This document shows positions 35,543-38,674 of a stretch of DNA of 38,674 bases, one piece after another. Below the pieces are notes generated by a model that saw only the letters and a program-made list of their open reading frames with translations, was not told the origin of the DNA and ran no database searches. The position numbers and the translations under genes were made by a program. How positions within the stretch are numbered: position 1 is the stretch's first letter; each line of letters starts with the position of its first letter. The stretch is from Verrucomicrobiaceae bacterium (GTDB taxonomy: Bacteria; Verrucomicrobiota; Verrucomicrobiia; Chthoniobacterales; Chthoniobacteraceae): positions 1 to 38,674 of the forward strand of contig SXWH01000206.1 of NCBI GenBank assembly GCA_005791535.1, written 5' to 3'.

Positions 35543-36943
35543 TCAGATGTGGATCGGATGACCGTACGCCACGCCGGTCGCTTCGTGAATTGCTTCACTG
35601 AGGGTCGGGTGCGCATGGATGGTCGCCTCGATTTCGTCTTTTGTGACTTCGGCGGTAATTGCCAGTCCCATTTCGGCGATCATTTCGGTCGCTTCGGGCC
35701 CGACGATGTGCGCTCCGAGCAACTCGCCATGCGGCTCGCCGTAGATGAGCTTCACAAAACCATCGATTTCACCAATCGCGCGCGCCTTGCCGCTCGCCAT
35801 GAACGGGAATTTTCCGACTTTGAATTTAAGCCCTTTTTCTTTGGCCGCGCGCTCGGTGAGGCCGAGGCTCGCAACCTGCGGATGGCAATAGGTGCAGCCT
35901 GGGAAGGTGGTGACTTTTTTCGGCTTATGCCCTGCAACGAACATCCCCTCGACGGCTTGAATCGCCTCGAAACTCGCGACGTGCGCAAGCCACGGAGGCC
36001 CAATAATGTCGCCGGCGGCAAATACTCCCGGAATGCTGGTCTCATACCGGTCATTCGTCGCGATATACCCGCGTTCGGTGAGCACCTTCTTATCGGAAAA
36101 CGCCGCACCGCCGGGCAGTAGCGGCTGGATGCCGATTGCGACGAGGCAGATATCTGCTTCGAGCGTCTGCTCTTTTCCGTCCGCTCCGGCCACAGTGATT
36201 TTCACACCGCTCGCGGTAACCTCGGTTTTCGTCGTCTTCGTGTTCGTGAGAACTTTGATGCCCTGTTTCACAAACGCCTTTTCCACAGTTTGCGAAACTT
36301 CAGTATCCTCGACCGGCAGAATGTTCGGCGCCATTTCCACGATGGTGACCTTTGTTCCGAACGCATTGTAAAAATAGGCAAACTCCACGCCGATTGCTCC
36401 GGCACCGATTACGACCATGGAAGCCGGCTGTTTTTCCAAAACCATCGCTTCACGCGAGCCGATCACCTTTTTCCCGTCGAACGGAAGCCCCGGCATCGGC
36501 CGTGAGACGCACCCGGTCGCTACGAGAATCTTCGGCGCAGTGTGGGTCTCGGTCTTTCCGTCCGCACCTTTGACCGTCACGCTTCCTGCCTTGTCGAGCG
36601 TTGCCTCACCCCGGATGTAATCGATTTTGTTCTTCTTAAACAGGAACTCGATTCCGCCTGCGTTCTTGTCGCTCACATCGCGGGAACGCTTGATGACCTT
36701 CGACCAATCGTAGCTCAGGTCAGAAAAAGAGAATCCAAACTCCGCCGCACGGTGCTTCATCAAATGGTAAAGCTCTGCGTTCCGGAGAAGCGATTTCGTC
36801 GGAATACAGCCCCAATTCAGGCAGGTTCCGCCGGCGCGTTCCTTTTCCACACAGGCGACTTTTTTGCCGAGTTGCGCTGCTTTAATCGCTCCGACGTAGC
36901 CCGCAGGCCCGCCGCCAACAACAATGAGATCGTAGGATGCCAT
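35543..36943 (-). CDS. lpdA: Dihydrolipoamide dehydrogenase (E3)
   Basis: Encodes 466 residues, normal for E3. It reoxidises the dihydrolipoyl group of 2-oxoacid dehydrogenase complexes with NAD+. Features: FAD-binding IVVGGGPAGYVGAI at 7-20; the redox disulfide in GGTCLNWGCIPTKS (C41, C46); NAD-binding VVIGAGAIGVEFAYF; the FAD-contacting VFAAGDIIGPP; and the catalytic HAHPTLSE at 443-450 (His445 with Glu450). It is about 33 kb from pdhA/pdhB, so it probably serves several complexes from its own promoter. TACAAT (minus strand, 36956-36961) is a possible -10, and the ATG follows it at a distance that would leave almost no leader. No Shine-Dalgarno is seen. No E2 gene is nearby. Confidence 0.96.
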   Translation of the reverse strand: MASYDLIVVGGGPAGYVGAIKAAQLGKKVACVEKERAGGTCLNWGCIPTKSLLRNAELYHLMKHRAAEFGFSFSDLSYDWSKVIKRSRDVSDKNAGGIEFLFKKNKIDYIRGEATLDKAGSVTVKGADGKTETHTAPKILVATGCVSRPMPGLPFDGKKVIGSREAMVLEKQPASMVVIGAGAIGVEFAYFYNAFGTKVTIVEMAPNILPVEDTEVSQTVEKAFVKQGIKVLTNTKTTKTEVTASGVKITVAGADGKEQTLEADICLVAIGIQPLLPGGAAFSDKKVLTERGYIATNDRYETSIPGVFAAGDIIGPPWLAHVASFEAIQAVEGMFVAGHKPKKVTTFPGCTYCHPQVASLGLTERAAKEKGLKFKVGKFPFMASGKARAIGEIDGFVKLIYGEPHGELLGAHIVGPEATEMIAEMGLAITAEVTKDEIEATIHAHPTLSEAIHEATGVAYGHPIHI

Positions 36944-37022
36944 GATATTTAAAAAATTGTATGCGCGCTGGAGAGAGCGTTCACCATCCGGTTTGCGGCC
37001 TATTGCGTCAAGGCAACTGCAA

Positions 37023-38477
37023 CTAAATCACCTCTCCCACGAGGTCGTAAACCTGCGTACCGGTGATTCGGACATTCACAAACTCGCCTACCGGCGCCGG
37101 CTTTTTGAGAAGAATCCGACCGTCGATATCCGGAGCATCGGCCTCGCCCCGGGCGACCAGTGGCTGATCAACAAGCGCACGGAATACTTTTCCGACCTGC
37201 GCCCCGCTGATTTCTTTTGCGATCTTTTGCTGAAGCTTCATCGCTTTTTTGTAGCGGGCTTGCTTCACCTTCGGCGAAAGCTGACCTTCCATCTTCGCAG
37301 CGCGACTCCCCTCCTCCTGGCTGTAGGTAAAGACCCCGAGCCTCTCGAACCGAGTCCTTTCAATGAAATCGAGGAGATACTCAAACTCGTCCTCCGATTC
37401 TCCGGGAAAGCCCACGATAAAAGTTGTCCGAAGTGAAATTCCCGGGATCCCATCGCGAATTCGATGAACAAGTGATTCGATGTGCTCGCTGGAAGTTTCA
37501 CGTTTCATCACATCAAGCATCCTCGGATGAATATGCTGGAGAGGCATATCGACATACCGGGCAACGTGACGTGTGGCGGCGATGCAATCAATAAGTTCGT
37601 CGCTCCAGTGGGCCGGGTGTGTATAGAGCAGTCGAATCCAAAAATCGCCTTCGATTCGGTCAAGTTCCCGCAACAGCTTGGTCAACGTCGGACCGCGACG
37701 ACTGTCCACGGGCTGCTTTGGCCCGGCTTTTTCAGCCCATAAATCCATACCGTAGTACGTCGTATCCTGACTGATAAGATTGATCTCCTTGACTCCATCC
37801 GCCACCAACCCTCGCACCTCAGTCACCACGCTTTCGATCGAACGGGAGCGGTGACGTCCCCTCATTTGCGGTATCACGCAAAATGAACAGGGATGATTGC
37901 AGCCCTCTGCAATTTTCGTAAAAACCGTGTGCTTCGGAGTCAATCGGACCCGCGGAGTGTTCCAATCCGGTATATACACGGGCTTCCGGGTTACCAAATT
38001 CAACGGCTCCCATTTTTCGTCCAACGATACGGATATGACCGGATCCACTTTGTTCCCCTCGGCAACGCCACGGCCAAGCATTTTATCGATGATAGTTCCG
38101 ACTTCCTTCACCTGGTCGAGCCCGATGAAAGCGTCGACTTCTCCTTTGAATTCACCCGCAAGCTCGTTTGAAAATCGCTGGCTCATACACCCGGCCACGA
38201 TCAGTTTCTGTCCGGCCTTCCGGCGCTTCAGACCTTTGGTTTCGTGGGCCTCAAGAATTGCCTCGATGCTTTCCTCCTTTGCCGAGTCGATGAACGCGCA
38301 AGTATTCACGATGAGGATGTCGGCATCAGCCGCATCGTTGGTAATCGTCATTCCCTTCTCGAGAACATCTCCAAGCATAATCTCGGCATCGACGAGATTC
38401 TTCGCGCAACCGAGCGAAATCATCCCGACCTTGGGAACGCGCTGTTTCTGGAGTGCAATTTGATGGGATTTCTTCAT
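37023..38477 (-). CDS. rimO: Ribosomal protein S12 methylthiotransferase
   Basis: Encodes 484 residues from the ATG at 38475-38477; an upstream frame to 38522 adds 15 residues and is less likely. RimO is a radical-SAM enzyme adding a methylthio group to a conserved aspartate of ribosomal protein S12. The N-terminal domain carries the three cluster cysteines (C24 in SLGCAKNLVD, C60 in NTCAFID, C97 in AGCMSQR). The radical-SAM motif GCNHPCSFC has C193, C197, C200, and RGRHRSRSIESV follows. The C-terminal ~70 residues are a TRAM domain (GKVFRALVDQP to YDLVGEVI). SLGCAKNLVDAEIMLG supports RimO over the related MiaB. It lies beyond the terminator of a leftward rRNA operon and before lpdA on the same strand. 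Confidence 0.95.
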   Translation of the reverse strand: MKKSHQIALQKQRVPKVGMISLGCAKNLVDAEIMLGDVLEKGMTITNDAADADILIVNTCAFIDSAKEESIEAILEAHETKGLKRRKAGQKLIVAGCMSQRFSNELAGEFKGEVDAFIGLDQVKEVGTIIDKMLGRGVAEGNKVDPVISVSLDEKWEPLNLVTRKPVYIPDWNTPRVRLTPKHTVFTKIAEGCNHPCSFCVIPQMRGRHRSRSIESVVTEVRGLVADGVKEINLISQDTTYYGMDLWAEKAGPKQPVDSRRGPTLTKLLRELDRIEGDFWIRLLYTHPAHWSDELIDCIAATRHVARYVDMPLQHIHPRMLDVMKRETSSEHIESLVHRIRDGIPGISLRTTFIVGFPGESEDEFEYLLDFIERTRFERLGVFTYSQEEGSRAAKMEGQLSPKVKQARYKKAMKLQQKIAKEISGAQVGKVFRALVDQPLVARGEADAPDIDGRILLKKPAPVGEFVNVRITGTQVYDLVGEVI

Positions 38478-38555
38478 TTCAAAGTCAAAACTATCAGGGC
38501 TTCGCCACGACGCAACCGTCAATGAATCTGAACCATCTTGACGAGCAATCAGTGC

Positions 38556-38595
38556 AAAAAAGAGCCCCGTCCCCTGCTTTCACAGGAGACGGGGC
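38556..38595 (-). terminator. Terminator of the rRNA operon
   Basis: On the minus strand GCCCCGTCTCCTG pairs with CAGGGGACGGGGC (38583-38595 with 38564-38576; one G-U) around a short loop and is followed by TCTTTTTT (38556-38563). It comes directly after the 5S rRNA. Confidence 0.9.
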
Positions 38596-38596
38596 G

Positions 38597-38674
38597 TAAC
38601 TCTGGCAACGTCCTACTTTCGCACGACCTATAGACGTACTATCATCGGGGCTGCAGCGTTTCACTTCCGTGTTC
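38597..38674 (-). rRNA. rrf: 5S ribosomal RNA, 3' part (5' end outside window)
   Basis: Read on the minus strand from the window edge: GAACACGGAAGTGAAACGCTG, the conserved loop and helix of 5S, then CCCCGATGATAGT and the 3' arm GAAAGTAGGACGTTGCCAG. About 78 of roughly 115 bases are present. The terminator follows. The 3' end is estimated to within a few bases. 23S and 16S rRNA should lie to the right of the window. Confidence 0.93.

Noticed and set aside
1-38674. tRNA, IS element, integrase or prophage genes
   Set aside because: None recognised by eye on either strand; no intergenic stretch over 300 bp is left to hold one.

Overview
The window looks like chromosomal DNA of a Verrucomicrobiota bacterium, probably Chthoniobacter- or Spartobacteria-like. 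This is judged from protein style, not from a database search. The evidence is high GC, few clear Shine-Dalgarno sites, very large secreted lamin-tail/CotH proteins, an autotransporter-strand protein with a PEP-CTERM tail, an exoprotein with the N-terminal LEARIAPA motif, and a Bacteroidetes/Wolinella-type SdhA. No phage, IS element, CRISPR array or tRNA was seen.

Layout. (1) 1-4359 is mostly central metabolism on the minus strand: nadC, then a tight cluster of pdhA, a small membrane protein, pdhB and a truncated secreted repeat protein. A divergent gene encodes an FmdB-like protein without cysteines. (2) 4430-22575 holds three huge exported proteins. Two lamin-tail/CotH giants (2458 and 2201 aa) converge with 5 bp between them, and a PEP-CTERM autotransporter-strand protein lies upstream of the second. 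(3) 22849-28516 is on the plus strand: a secreted beta-helix protein, then a compact set of three prepilin-like genes in GspI-GspJ-GspK / PilV-PilW-PilX order, a small exported protein and a lipoprotein closed by a strong terminator. (4) 28661-33901 holds an sdhA without sdhC or sdhB beside it, and a LEARIAPA beta-helix/Calx-beta/solenoid exoprotein. (5) 33977-35484 is a less GC-rich accessory stretch with a coiled-coil gene and a double-CXXC zinc-ribbon-like gene interrupted by one in-frame TGA. (6) 35543-38674 on the minus strand holds lpdA, rimO, an rRNA-operon terminator and the 3' part of a 5S rRNA, so an rRNA operon lies just beyond the right edge.

How the genes fit together. PdhA/PdhB (E1) and Lpd (E3) would work in the pyruvate dehydrogenase complex; its E2 gene is not here. 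SdhA feeds the TCA cycle and respiratory chain. Most of the remaining coding capacity is cell-surface or extracellular. The autotransporter-strand protein and the neighbouring giant share a ~170-185-residue module, present three times in total, that I cannot assign to a named family. With the prepilin-like tip genes next door, this makes the 4.4-28.5 kb segment the best candidate for an uncharacterised surface or secretion locus. The most unexpected single observation is the in-frame TGA in the double-CXXC gene at 34636-35484.
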